From assembly GCA_023435895.1 (NCBI GenBank), contig JAEZLH010000030.1, positions 1 through 64,000 on the forward strand: 64,000 nt of DNA, in the 5' to 3' direction. The DNA is from Bacillota bacterium. GTDB taxonomy: Bacteria > Bacillota > Clostridia > Lachnospirales > Lachnospiraceae. This document shows positions 57,294 through 64,000 of this stretch, piece after piece; position 1 is the first letter of the stretch, and the number at the start of each line of letters is the position of its first letter. The notes beneath the pieces are model-generated. The model searched no databases. It was not told the DNA's origin and worked only from the letters and a program-made list of their open reading frames with translations. A program made the position numbers and the translations under genes.

Positions 57294-57695
57294 ATGAAGA
57301 AAAAGAACATTGTTTTAATTGTAATTGTGCTATTACTACTTGGGGGCTTGTTGTGGTGGAACCTACCCTCCCATATTACAAGCATCAAACCGGAGAAGGT
57401 TTCAAAGATTGAGATTTTTGATGGTGGAACAGGAAAGAGTACCTCAATTACCGAGCAAAAAGATATTGAGCATATTATTCAAAATCTCAATTCCGTTACC
57501 GTTAACAAAAAAGGTATCTCACTATTTTATTTGGGATATAGCTTTCGAACAACCATTTACAAAACAAACGGGAAGGTATACAAAAAATTCATCTTAAACT
57601 CAGGTGATACCCTTCGTAAGGATCCTTTCTTCTATCAAAGTAAATCAGGGAATATTGACTATGATTATATAAAAGGGTTAGTTCGCTCCAAGTAA
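57294..57695 (+). CDS. Small membrane-anchored hypothetical protein
   Basis: The 133-residue protein has an N-terminal hydrophobic anchor (about 5-22) after KKK, with no lipobox Cys, and an outside domain of about 105 residues with alternating strands (ISKIEIFDGG..., YKKFILNSGDTLRKDPFFYQ). I do not recognise the family with certainty. GGGGGAG precedes the ATG. It is monocistronic with a downstream terminator. The role is unknown. Confidence 0.7.
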   Translation: MKKKNIVLIVIVLLLLGGLLWWNLPSHITSIKPEKVSKIEIFDGGTGKSTSITEQKDIEHIIQNLNSVTVNKKGISLFYLGYSFRTTIYKTNGKVYKKFILNSGDTLRKDPFFYQSKSGNIDYDYIKGLVRSK

Positions 57696-57739
57696 GTGAT
57701 AAGGCTTAAGAAGGATCTTATTGACTAATGGTACTAAAA

Positions 57740-57780
57740 AACGCAGTAGAAGGATTTATTTATATCCCTTCTACTGCGTT
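57740..57780 (+). terminator. Terminator after the anchored protein gene
   Basis: AACGCAGTAGAAGG (57740-57753) pairs perfectly with CCTTCTACTGCGTT (57767-57780). T-rich DNA follows. Confidence 0.8.
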
Positions 57781-57906
57781 CTTAATTTGTATTTTTAATC
57801 TTGATTAAGTTGTTAAACGGTCTTTCAATTTAGTTCATTGGCAAAAGGCTATTGCCACCGTATCAATGAATCTTTTGGCCATTTATCATTCTTTTACTTC
57901 AATATC

Positions 57907-58593
57907 TCATTTCTTATCATTCGTTAGGTCTCCATTCCCGCTTACCGGTATCGCTTCACCTAGATAAGTGGGCTTCGGTTTCATAAGAACATAAAAGAAA
58001 TCTTTGCATCTAGCCAATACTTCTCTTGCCTCCCGGTAACTCTGTCCTGCATATTTTCTTGGATCGGAGGAAACACCATATACATCAAGCCCTAATCCTT
58101 TGCCATCATAAAGAGCACGGTACATGTGGTACCCCTGCGTAATCACCACCATCTTCTTGGCCTGAAAGATATCCCTCGCACGGTACATACTCTCATAAGT
58201 AGAAAAACCCGCGTGATCCATAAATATATTTTCAGAAGGAATGCCCTGATCAATTGCATATTGTTTCATTACATTCACTTCATCATAATCCACTCGTCCG
58301 TGATCACCGCTCATTAGCAATCGGTCGGAGACACCAGCCTTATAAAGAGCAATTCCCTGTTCTAATCGGTCATGCAGCATGGGGCTGGGGGTATCATTTT
58401 CCCATACTCCTGCTCCTAGTATCAGAATACAATCTACATCACTAAGTTCCTTAGCTTCCTCCTGGGTAATAATTCTGCTTTTTACAGATGATGTGATATA
58501 GGCATTAATACAGAGCAATAAAACAAAACCTAGTACTCCCGCAATAACTGCGATGATAAATGCTGTTAATAATCGTTTTCTCCAACGTTTCAT
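57907..58593 (-). CDS. SanA/YdcF-like DUF218 membrane protein
   Basis: The 228-residue protein has an N-terminal span (about 8-30) and a DUF218 domain: DCILILGAGVWENDTPSPMLHDRLEQGIALYKAG, LLMSGDHG, MVVITQGYHMYRALYDGKGLGLDVYGV. E. coli SanA affects envelope permeability to vancomycin; the activity is unknown. I start at 58593 because GGAG lies six bases upstream. It lies 54 bp after the HAD phosphatase gene on the same strand and may share its transcript. Confidence 0.85.
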   Translation of the reverse strand: MKRWRKRLLTAFIIAVIAGVLGFVLLLCINAYITSSVKSRIITQEEAKELSDVDCILILGAGVWENDTPSPMLHDRLEQGIALYKAGVSDRLLMSGDHGRVDYDEVNVMKQYAIDQGIPSENIFMDHAGFSTYESMYRARDIFQAKKMVVITQGYHMYRALYDGKGLGLDVYGVSSDPRKYAGQSYREAREVLARCKDFFYVLMKPKPTYLGEAIPVSGNGDLTNDKK

Positions 58594-58647
58594 CCTAATC
58601 TCCTTCTCCTTGTGTAAATTGACCATATTTTTTGGATAAATCCTTCT

Positions 58648-59253
58648 TTATATTTTAACACTAAGTTTTCTTAAATCATTAAGAGCCTGTTCGTGATTTT
58701 CAACCAAAATAGTATGTATGCCAAAAGCTTCTGCTGCTTTTATATTCTCTTCCATATCATCTAGAAATACCGCTTCCGTGGGATTGATCTGGTATTTTTG
58801 AAGTAAGTGTTCATATATCTCAGGCTCCGGCTTAATATGGTTGACTTCATAGGATATTACCCCTCCATCCACATGACGAATGAATTCAAAATTCTCCTTC
58901 ATATGCAAAAAATGCCCACCGTTAAAATTCGATAACAGATATACTTGATAGCCTGCCTCTTTCAGATTTTTCACGAAATCGCTTGCATAATCATATTCCC
59001 AAACATAGGTATAGACGTTTTCAAAGAAAGCTCTGATTTCCTTTTCGATGGATGGATCATACTTGCAACAGATTTCTGCAATCTCTTTCGATGTAATGCT
59101 ACTTCTATCCCAAAGCTTCCAGCCTTCGCTATGAACGGTAGCTAGACGGATGCGTCTGTAAAGTTCTTCCTCATAATTTTGTTTTTCCAAATATTCCTTC
59201 CACCCAAAATGTGCCAGTACATTTCCAATGTCCAATATAATTGTGTTAATCAT
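58648..59253 (-). CDS. HAD-family hydrolase
   Basis: The 201-residue protein belongs to the HAD superfamily: motif I LDIGNVL with the nucleophile Asp, motif II LLSNFN, motif III Lys in IKPEPEIY and motif IV FLDDMEENI. The second motif I Asp is Gly, as in the YihX/epoxide-hydrolase N-terminal-like branch. A small-molecule phosphatase role, perhaps on sugar phosphates, is likely. I start at 59253 with GGAG upstream; the longer frame at 59265 is less suited. Confidence 0.88.
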   Translation of the reverse strand: MINTIILDIGNVLAHFGWKEYLEKQNYEEELYRRIRLATVHSEGWKLWDRSSITSKEIAEICCKYDPSIEKEIRAFFENVYTYVWEYDYASDFVKNLKEAGYQVYLLSNFNGGHFLHMKENFEFIRHVDGGVISYEVNHIKPEPEIYEHLLQKYQINPTEAVFLDDMEENIKAAEAFGIHTILVENHEQALNDLRKLSVKI

Positions 59254-59493
59254 GCGTATCTCCAATCATAAAATGTCAATCCTTAAGTAATGTATGAAAT
59301 ATCCAATTTCTTTGACTGTAACATTATAGGAATCCAATGTCAACCATTAGTTAATATGGCTGTTTCTTATTTAGTGAGAAAGCTTGCGCATTCCGTACAT
59401 TGTAAAGATTTAATCGAGCAGAGCAAAATTAGTACTCTGATCAAATTTATGCCGAATATCAACAATATGTTATGACACAGACAAATAATATAC

Positions 59494-59522
59494 TTGACAT
59501 CCCCGCTCACGTTAACTAAAAT
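59494..59522 (+). promoter_or_regulatory. Predicted promoter of larE
   Basis: TTGACA and TAAAAT are separated by 17 bp, about 60 bp before larE. The rest of 59254-59583 shows no gene. Confidence 0.65.
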
Positions 59523-59583
59523 ATACTTATTTTCATAGTATTCTTATAGGATTAATCTATAAAACAACAAAAAGGAGTAACCA

Positions 59584-60423
59584 ATGGATCAATTACATTT
59601 GAAATATCAGGAACTTTTAGCTTATTTAAAGAGCTTAAATAGTGCTGCCGTAGCCTTTTCGGGTGGTGTGGATTCCACTTTTCTATTGCATGCAGCCAAG
59701 GAAGCCCTCGGTACAAATTTAATCGCAGTAACCGCACGTTCTTTAAGCTTTCCTGAAAGAGAACTAAAAGAAGCAACCCAATTTGCCAAGGAGCAAAACA
59801 TTAAACACTATGTGGTAGATTCCGAAGAGCTTGATATTGAAGGATTTTCAAACAATCCAAAAAATCGTTGTTACTTATGTAAATCGGAATTATTTACAAA
59901 GATTAAAGAAATCGCTTTAGAGAAAAACATCTCCGCCGTTATGGAGGCTTCCAATAGTGATGATAACGGAGATTATCGTCCAGGGTTAATTGCTGTAAAA
60001 GAACTTGGCATACATAGCCCCTTAAGACAGGTGGGCTTCACAAAACCTGAAATACGTGAATTGTCAAAGGAATTCGGATTGCCTACCTGGAATAAGCCTT
60101 CTTTTGCCTGTCTTTCCTCTCGTTTTCCCTATGGGGAAAGTATTACCCCAGAGCGTCTTATTATGATTGACAAAGCAGAGCAATATTTACTGGATCTTGG
60201 TATTTGGCAGGTTAGAGTACGAATCCACGATAAGCTGGCTAGAATTGAGACGGATGAGAAGGGATTTGCAATTCTTCTTGACGGAGAGGTTCGTGACAAA
60301 CTGTATGAGGAATTTAGACGAATCGGCTTTACCTATGTATCTCTTGATTTAAAGGGTTATCGCACCGGAAGCATGAATGAGACGTTAAATTCTAAGGAAC
60401 TCAGCTACGGATTAAATAACTAG
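59584..60423 (+). CDS. larE: ATP-dependent sacrificial sulfur transferase LarE
   Basis: The 279-residue protein has a PP-loop SGGVDS (26-31), CYLCKSELF near 96-104 and Cys176 in PSFACLSSR, the position of the sacrificial Cys of Lactiplantibacillus plantarum LarE. LarE converts Cys to dehydroalanine while building the nickel pincer cofactor of lactate racemase. AAGGAG precedes the ATG. No larA, larB or larC is nearby, so the client enzyme is elsewhere or different. Confidence 0.9.
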   Translation: MDQLHLKYQELLAYLKSLNSAAVAFSGGVDSTFLLHAAKEALGTNLIAVTARSLSFPERELKEATQFAKEQNIKHYVVDSEELDIEGFSNNPKNRCYLCKSELFTKIKEIALEKNISAVMEASNSDDNGDYRPGLIAVKELGIHSPLRQVGFTKPEIRELSKEFGLPTWNKPSFACLSSRFPYGESITPERLIMIDKAEQYLLDLGIWQVRVRIHDKLARIETDEKGFAILLDGEVRDKLYEEFRRIGFTYVSLDLKGYRTGSMNETLNSKELSYGLNN

Positions 60424-60483
60424 TACACCTCTTAATAACTGGACTAGGAACACCCGATGGATTTCCATCATTCATTTTCAAAA

Positions 60484-60530
60484 ATAACACAAATTCAAAT
60501 TCCCTTCCTAATGATTTGAATTTGTGTTAT
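60484..60530 (+). terminator. Terminator after larE
   Basis: A perfect 17-bp inverted repeat (ATAACACAAATTCAAAT at 60484-60500, complement at 60514-60530) with a 13-nt loop lies about 60 bp after the larE stop. Confidence 0.7.
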
Positions 60531-60600
60531 CTTAAATTAATCATTTTACCCCAACTCCTGACAAAGAGCCAATTAAATCACTATATTCTATCAATTAACA

Positions 60601-60704
60601 AGGCTGTTGTAAAATTCCGCTCAGAAATCCCGTATAACAAAAGTATGAATAAAGGTCTATACTCCATGTTAACTTATTTCTGAGAAGATATTTTACAACA
60701 GCCT
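60601..60704. repeat. 104-bp palindromic element (MITE-like)
   Basis: Terminal inverted repeats of about 28 bp (AGGCTGTTGTAAAAT, a 4-5 bp mismatch, CTCAGAAAT) flank a centre of about 47 bp. It lies just below the ilvC stop and may end that transcript. The arm sequence resembles the LacI-gene terminator at 7530-7595. No transposase is present. Confidence 0.55.
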
Positions 60705-60735
60705 CTTCAATTAGAATGATATTATTATTTATGAT

Positions 60736-61746
60736 TTAGTTATTGATTAACTTCGGCTTGCTAGTCCAGCTCATCATCTTACGAAGTTCCGCACCTACTG
60801 TTTCAAGTTCATGCTGTGCTTCAATTTTTCTGGTAGCATTGAAGTTCGGACAACCTACCTGGTTCTCTAATAACCAATTACGTGCAAAAGTACCATTCTG
60901 GATCTCAGTAAGAACCTTCTTCATCTCTTTCTTTGTCTCAGCAGTAATTATTCTGGAACCGGTTACATAATCACCGTACTCCGCTGTGTTGGAGATGGAA
61001 TATCTCATACCTGCAAAGCCGCTCTCATTGACTAAGTCAACGATTAACTTCATCTCATGGATACATTCAAAATATGCACTTTCCGGTTCATAACCAGCTT
61101 CAACCAAAGTCTCAAAACCAGCCTTCATCAGCGCAGTAACACCACCGCAAAGAACAGCTTGCTCACCAAAGAGATCTGTTTCTGTTTCTTCTCTAAAGGT
61201 TGTCTGAAGAACGCCTGCTCTTGCACCACCAATTGCAAGTGCATATGCAAGACCTAAATCATGTGCCTTACCGGTAGCATTCTGATGAACAGCGATAAGA
61301 CAAGGAACACCACGGCCTTCCTGATATTGGCTTCTTACAGTATGACCAGGACCCTTAGGAGCGATCATTAATACATCCACATCAGCAGGAGGAATAATCT
61401 GACCAAAATGAATACTGAAACCATGTGCGAACATTAAAGCATTCCCTGCTACTAAGTTCGGAGCAATCTCTTCTTTATAAAGCTTAGCCTGTTTCTCATC
61501 ATTAATCAGAATCATGATGATATCCGCTTTCTTCGCTGCTTCACCAGCTGTATATACTTCAAATCCTGCTGCCTCAGCCTTTGCCCAGGATTTACTGCCT
61601 TTATAAAGTCCGATAATTACATTTGCACCTGATTCCTTTGCGTTCAAAGCATGTGCATGTCCCTGACTGCCGTAGCCGATTACTGCGATTGTTTTGCCTT
61701 CTAATAAAGAAAGATTACAATCTTGTTGATAATAAATCTTTGCCAT
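60736..61746 (-). CDS. ilvC: Ketol-acid reductoisomerase
   Basis: The 336-residue class I enzyme converts 2-acetolactate or 2-aceto-2-hydroxybutyrate to the dihydroxy acid in branched-chain amino acid synthesis. It has the Rossmann motif IAVIGYGSQGHAHALNAKESG with the following phosphate-binding Ser/Lys-rich stretch, IAPKGPGHTVR, and the C-terminal DLFGEQAVLCGG and ECIHEMKLIVDL metal motifs. AAGGAGG precedes the ATG. It lies 105 bp after ilvN on the same strand and probably shares its promoter and leader. Confidence 0.97.
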   Translation of the reverse strand: MAKIYYQQDCNLSLLEGKTIAVIGYGSQGHAHALNAKESGANVIIGLYKGSKSWAKAEAAGFEVYTAGEAAKKADIIMILINDEKQAKLYKEEIAPNLVAGNALMFAHGFSIHFGQIIPPADVDVLMIAPKGPGHTVRSQYQEGRGVPCLIAVHQNATGKAHDLGLAYALAIGGARAGVLQTTFREETETDLFGEQAVLCGGVTALMKAGFETLVEAGYEPESAYFECIHEMKLIVDLVNESGFAGMRYSISNTAEYGDYVTGSRIITAETKKEMKKVLTEIQNGTFARNWLLENQVGCPNFNATRKIEAQHELETVGAELRKMMSWTSKPKLINN

Positions 61747-61851
61747 TTTTATATCCTCCTTGTTTTAGCGAAATGATTCTCCCGCTTTTAAATTTACTAA
61801 AAGAGGTTCCCCTCCCTATGCCGTAATAGATTTTATGAAATACTTCAGGAC

Positions 61852-62358
61852 TCAATCATCAATATAGTCCGAAATATCGCCAGAGCCTCTGGGAAGTCCG
61901 GTAATACCGGTTCGAACCAGCTCCTTAATGGTATATTGGTCTAGCAACTTAATGAATGCATCAATTTTTTCCTGATTACCGGTTAGTTCAATCATAAGTG
62001 ATTCCAGTGCAACATCAACAATCTTTGCACGAAAAATATCTGCGATTGATATAATACCCTGACGATCCTTTTCAGAAGCACTCACTTTGACAAGAATCAA
62101 TTCTCTTGTCACTGATTCTCCCGGTGCCAATTCCTTAATCTCGAACACATCCTCCAATTTGAATAACTGCTTCTTGATTTGCTCCAAAATCTGATCATCA
62201 CCGTGAGCCAGAATAGTCATTCGGGAAATCTCCGGATCTTGAGTCTCACCCACAGTCAAGCTATCGATGTTATATCCTCTTCTGCTGAACAAACCGGCTA
62301 CCCTGCTAAGTACACCCGCTGTATTGTCAACCAGAATCGATAATACCATTCTTTTCAT
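61852..62358 (-). CDS. ilvN: Acetolactate synthase small (regulatory) subunit
   Basis: The 168-residue regulatory subunit has an N-terminal ACT domain (MVLSILVDNTAGVLSRVAGLFSRRGYNIDSL) that binds valine for feedback inhibition, and a C-terminal domain of the ILVN/ILVH type (ELTGNQEKIDAFIKLL). The catalytic subunit ilvB is not in the window; the adjacent gene is ilvC. I start at 62358 because GGAG lies six bases upstream. Its 5' leader has a promoter and a candidate attenuator. Confidence 0.95.
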   Translation of the reverse strand: MKRMVLSILVDNTAGVLSRVAGLFSRRGYNIDSLTVGETQDPEISRMTILAHGDDQILEQIKKQLFKLEDVFEIKELAPGESVTRELILVKVSASEKDRQGIISIADIFRAKIVDVALESLMIELTGNQEKIDAFIKLLDQYTIKELVRTGITGLPRGSGDISDYIDD

Positions 62359-62403
62359 CGCATGCTCCTCTCCCATATGTATGATAACCTGTTAATAGTA
62401 AAC

Positions 62404-62442
62404 AAAAAGCCCAACACCACAGGACACTCTGTAATGGGGCTT
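62404..62442 (-). promoter_or_regulatory. Candidate transcription attenuator in the ilvN leader
   Basis: On the minus strand AAGCCC...GGGCTT closes a stem that continues through ATTACAG/CTGTGGT with a small loop and is followed by TTTTTG. It lies about 45 nt after the promoter and about 50 nt before ilvN. No T-box and no short leader frame with an ATG is visible, so the signal is unknown. Confidence 0.55.
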
Positions 62443-62482
62443 CCGTTGCTGTATAAAAAGTAATATTATTAAGTTTTAAGTT

Positions 62483-62511
62483 ATTGTATCAGCAAGCCAC
62501 TTATTTGTCAA
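62483..62511 (-). promoter_or_regulatory. Predicted promoter of ilvN-ilvC
   Basis: On the minus strand a perfect TTGACA (62506-62511) is separated by 17 bp from TACAAT (62483-62488). It is one of the best promoters in the window. Confidence 0.8.
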
Positions 62512-62587
62512 GTGTTGAAACAAGCCTATTTGCAGAATTTTTTTATTAGTTTAAATCGATAAAGCGTTGTATATTTATACATATATT

Positions 62588-63517
62588 TTAAATGATTATT
62601 AACAATCCAACATTCCTAACAAGCCCTGTTTTAAGGTACTTTCCCTTTAGAATTATCTGCCTTTTTTGTAAAAATCCCGCTTCATTTAAATTAGCAAAAG
62701 TCTGAATAATCATTCTTTTTTCCGCAGACAATTGTTCGCCATACAAAAGCAAAAACTCTTCCGCCTGCTTTTCTAAAGAACGTATTGCCTCCCTCTGTTG
62801 GTGTAAAGTCTCTATTCGATTTTTTACATAGGAGTGAAAATCAGCTCCGCCTACTATATTTCCCCCATGCTGGCGATACATTAGGGTGCTTTCCTTTACA
62901 AATCCAATTTTACCAAAAGAGGATGCAATTAAGGCTACCCACCAATCATGGTATTTCGCATTCTGTGGCAGACGGTTTCCTTGTAATATCTTACGAAGTG
63001 CTCCATTAACCATAACAGTACAGCCAATAAGCTTATTTTCCATCAATAGATGGGGTAAGTCCGTACGGCAGGGATTAAGATGATTGGACACAAAAAAAGA
63101 AGGATGGGTTTCCTGTAAATCCTGATTCACAATTGCAGCGTCAGTAAATACGGCATAGGGCTTATCCTTGCCATACTGTGCCTCCATGGTTCGGATTCTC
63201 TTTAGGGTAATACCGATTTTATTTGGCTTCCAAACATCATCCTGATCACAGAACATAACATAATCCATTGTGGTTTTGGTAAGTGCTTCCATAAAATTAA
63301 GAACAAGTCCCAGATTCTTTTGATTTTGAAACACATGCACTTTTGACGGTATCTGCTCCTCATAGGTACGTAAAATCGATAGGGTGTTGTCCTGAGATCC
63401 ATCATCATAGATAAAAAGTTCAAAATCCTGATAGCTTGAAGCTAGGATGGAATCAATTTGCTCCCCTACATATTTTTCACCATTATAAGTTGCCATTACA
63501 ATTGCTACTGTGCTCAT
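62588..63517 (-). CDS. Family 2 glycosyltransferase (rhamnosyltransferase-like)
   Basis: The 309-residue protein has the GT-A motifs IVMATYNGEKYV, YDDGSQDNT, CDQDDVWKPNKI and a catalytic-domain end YRQHGGN. It likely transfers rhamnose or a similar sugar to a cell-surface polysaccharide. I start at 63517 because GGAG lies upstream at good spacing; the frame from 63538 adds seven residues. Another glycosyltransferase gene lies beyond the 334-bp gap, so this is the edge of a polysaccharide gene cluster. Confidence 0.9.
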   Translation of the reverse strand: MSTVAIVMATYNGEKYVGEQIDSILASSYQDFELFIYDDGSQDNTLSILRTYEEQIPSKVHVFQNQKNLGLVLNFMEALTKTTMDYVMFCDQDDVWKPNKIGITLKRIRTMEAQYGKDKPYAVFTDAAIVNQDLQETHPSFFVSNHLNPCRTDLPHLLMENKLIGCTVMVNGALRKILQGNRLPQNAKYHDWWVALIASSFGKIGFVKESTLMYRQHGGNIVGGADFHSYVKNRIETLHQQREAIRSLEKQAEEFLLLYGEQLSAEKRMIIQTFANLNEAGFLQKRQIILKGKYLKTGLVRNVGLLIII

Positions 63518-63540
63518 GTTCTCGTCTCCATAAATCAATA

Positions 63541-63845
63541 TTTTATATACTAAGTAATGCTAGTCTTATCTATAAAGTTAATTCTGTATATCAAGTAGTG
63601 CTACTCTTACTTATATTGTTAATTTTATATATCAGTAGCGATAATCTCACCTATATTGCTGCTTTTATACATCAAGTAGAGCTACTCTCATCTATTATCG
63701 TTACTTTTTATATCAAGTAAGCGATAATTCCACCTATACCTCTAGTTTTACATATCAACTAGTCGTTACTTTTATATATTAACTAGTGCTACTCTCAACT
63801 ATATCATTAATTTTTTATACTAAGTAATGCTACACTCACTCTTTA
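63541..63845. repeat. Degenerate tandem array of about 40-bp units
   Basis: About seven diverged units of 40-43 bp, such as TATATCAAGTAGTGCTACTC followed by a TATATTGTTAATTTT-type tail. Several units hold an AGTAG-NN-CTACT dyad. The stretch is non-coding and fills the gap between two glycosyltransferase genes. Confidence 0.8.
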
Positions 63846-63851
63846 GCTTTC

Positions 63852-64000
63852 TTATTTCCAGTAGGACTTATTCATACTAAACTGTACAACCCATTTTTTA
63901 GGCAAAAGATCATACCGTTTCCCTAACTGGTATCCTAAAAATTTAAATCCGCTACTTAATATCAAATCCGGTATCAATAGATATTTTTTCTTGGATATCA
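63852..64000 (-). CDS. Glycosyltransferase, C-terminal end (cut by window)
   Basis: An open frame enters from the window's right edge and ends at the TAA at 63852-63854. The visible 48 residues (such as GFKFLGYQLGKRYDLLP and KKWVVQFSMNKSYWK) resemble the C-terminal tail of family 2 glycosyltransferases. It is read in the same direction as the glycosyltransferase at 62588. The identity is tentative because the catalytic domain lies outside the window. Confidence 0.65.
   Translation of the reverse strand, partial: ISKKKYLLIPDLILSSGFKFLGYQLGKRYDLLPKKWVVQFSMNKSYWK

Noticed and set aside
1..64000. Prophage, integrative element or insertion sequence
   Set aside because: No integrase, transposase, phage structural gene or flanking tRNA gene is visible.

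Overview
The window looks like chromosomal DNA of a low-GC, Gram-positive, probably endospore-forming anaerobe of the Clostridia, most like a Lachnospiraceae (Clostridium cluster XIVa). This is inferred from strong AGGAGG-type ribosome binding sites, frequent TTG and GTG starts, T-box leaders on leuS and tyrS, a LysM-GH18 spore-type hydrolase with no signal peptide, a fused 2-hydroxyacyl-CoA-dehydratase activator-like protein, and LarE. I see no transposase, phage gene, CRISPR array, tRNA or rRNA.

Layout. 0.4-2 kb: luxS and two overlapping genes of unknown function. 2.4-6 kb: a two-component system (response regulator, histidine kinase) followed by an ABC-2 exporter, with matching 11-bp-period operator repeats before the regulator gene and before the ABC genes. 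6.5-23.5 kb: a housekeeping stretch with a LacI-family regulator, pgsA, leuS with a Leu T-box, a DedA protein, a MATE exporter, a P-type Ca2+ ATPase, a metallo-beta-lactamase-fold protein, enolase, an M32 carboxypeptidase, argH and signal peptidase I. 24-29.3 kb: the LysM-GH18 hydrolase, a BcrAB-like ABC transporter, a 40-bp tandem repeat array, a zinc-dependent phospholipase C-like protein and an internally duplicated protein.

29.7-45 kb is the most unusual part: eight genes on one strand with mostly short gaps. In transcription order they encode a secreted, membrane-anchored von Willebrand A (vWA) protein, a 1145-aa tubulin-like protein, a 725-aa protein of unknown function, a multi-span vWA membrane protein, a membrane protein with a C-terminal lectin-like (NADase-type glycan-binding-like) domain, a small beta-rich protein, a zinc-ribbon GTPase and a GTPase-associated-protein-1-like protein. 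I read this as a trans-envelope machine: three outward-facing sensor or adhesion modules coupled to a cytoplasmic GTPase and a tubulin-like polymer. Related gene sets have been discussed as predicted NTP-dependent conflict systems; the function here is inference.

45.4-64 kb returns to ordinary genes: a CBS/CorC membrane protein, tyrS with a Tyr T-box, a heterodimeric ABC exporter, a 1407-aa activator/dehydratase-like fusion, a SanA/YdcF-like protein, a HAD phosphatase, larE, ilvC and ilvN behind a strong promoter and a candidate attenuator, a family 2 glycosyltransferase, a second tandem array of about 40-bp units, and the tail of another glycosyltransferase cut by the window edge.
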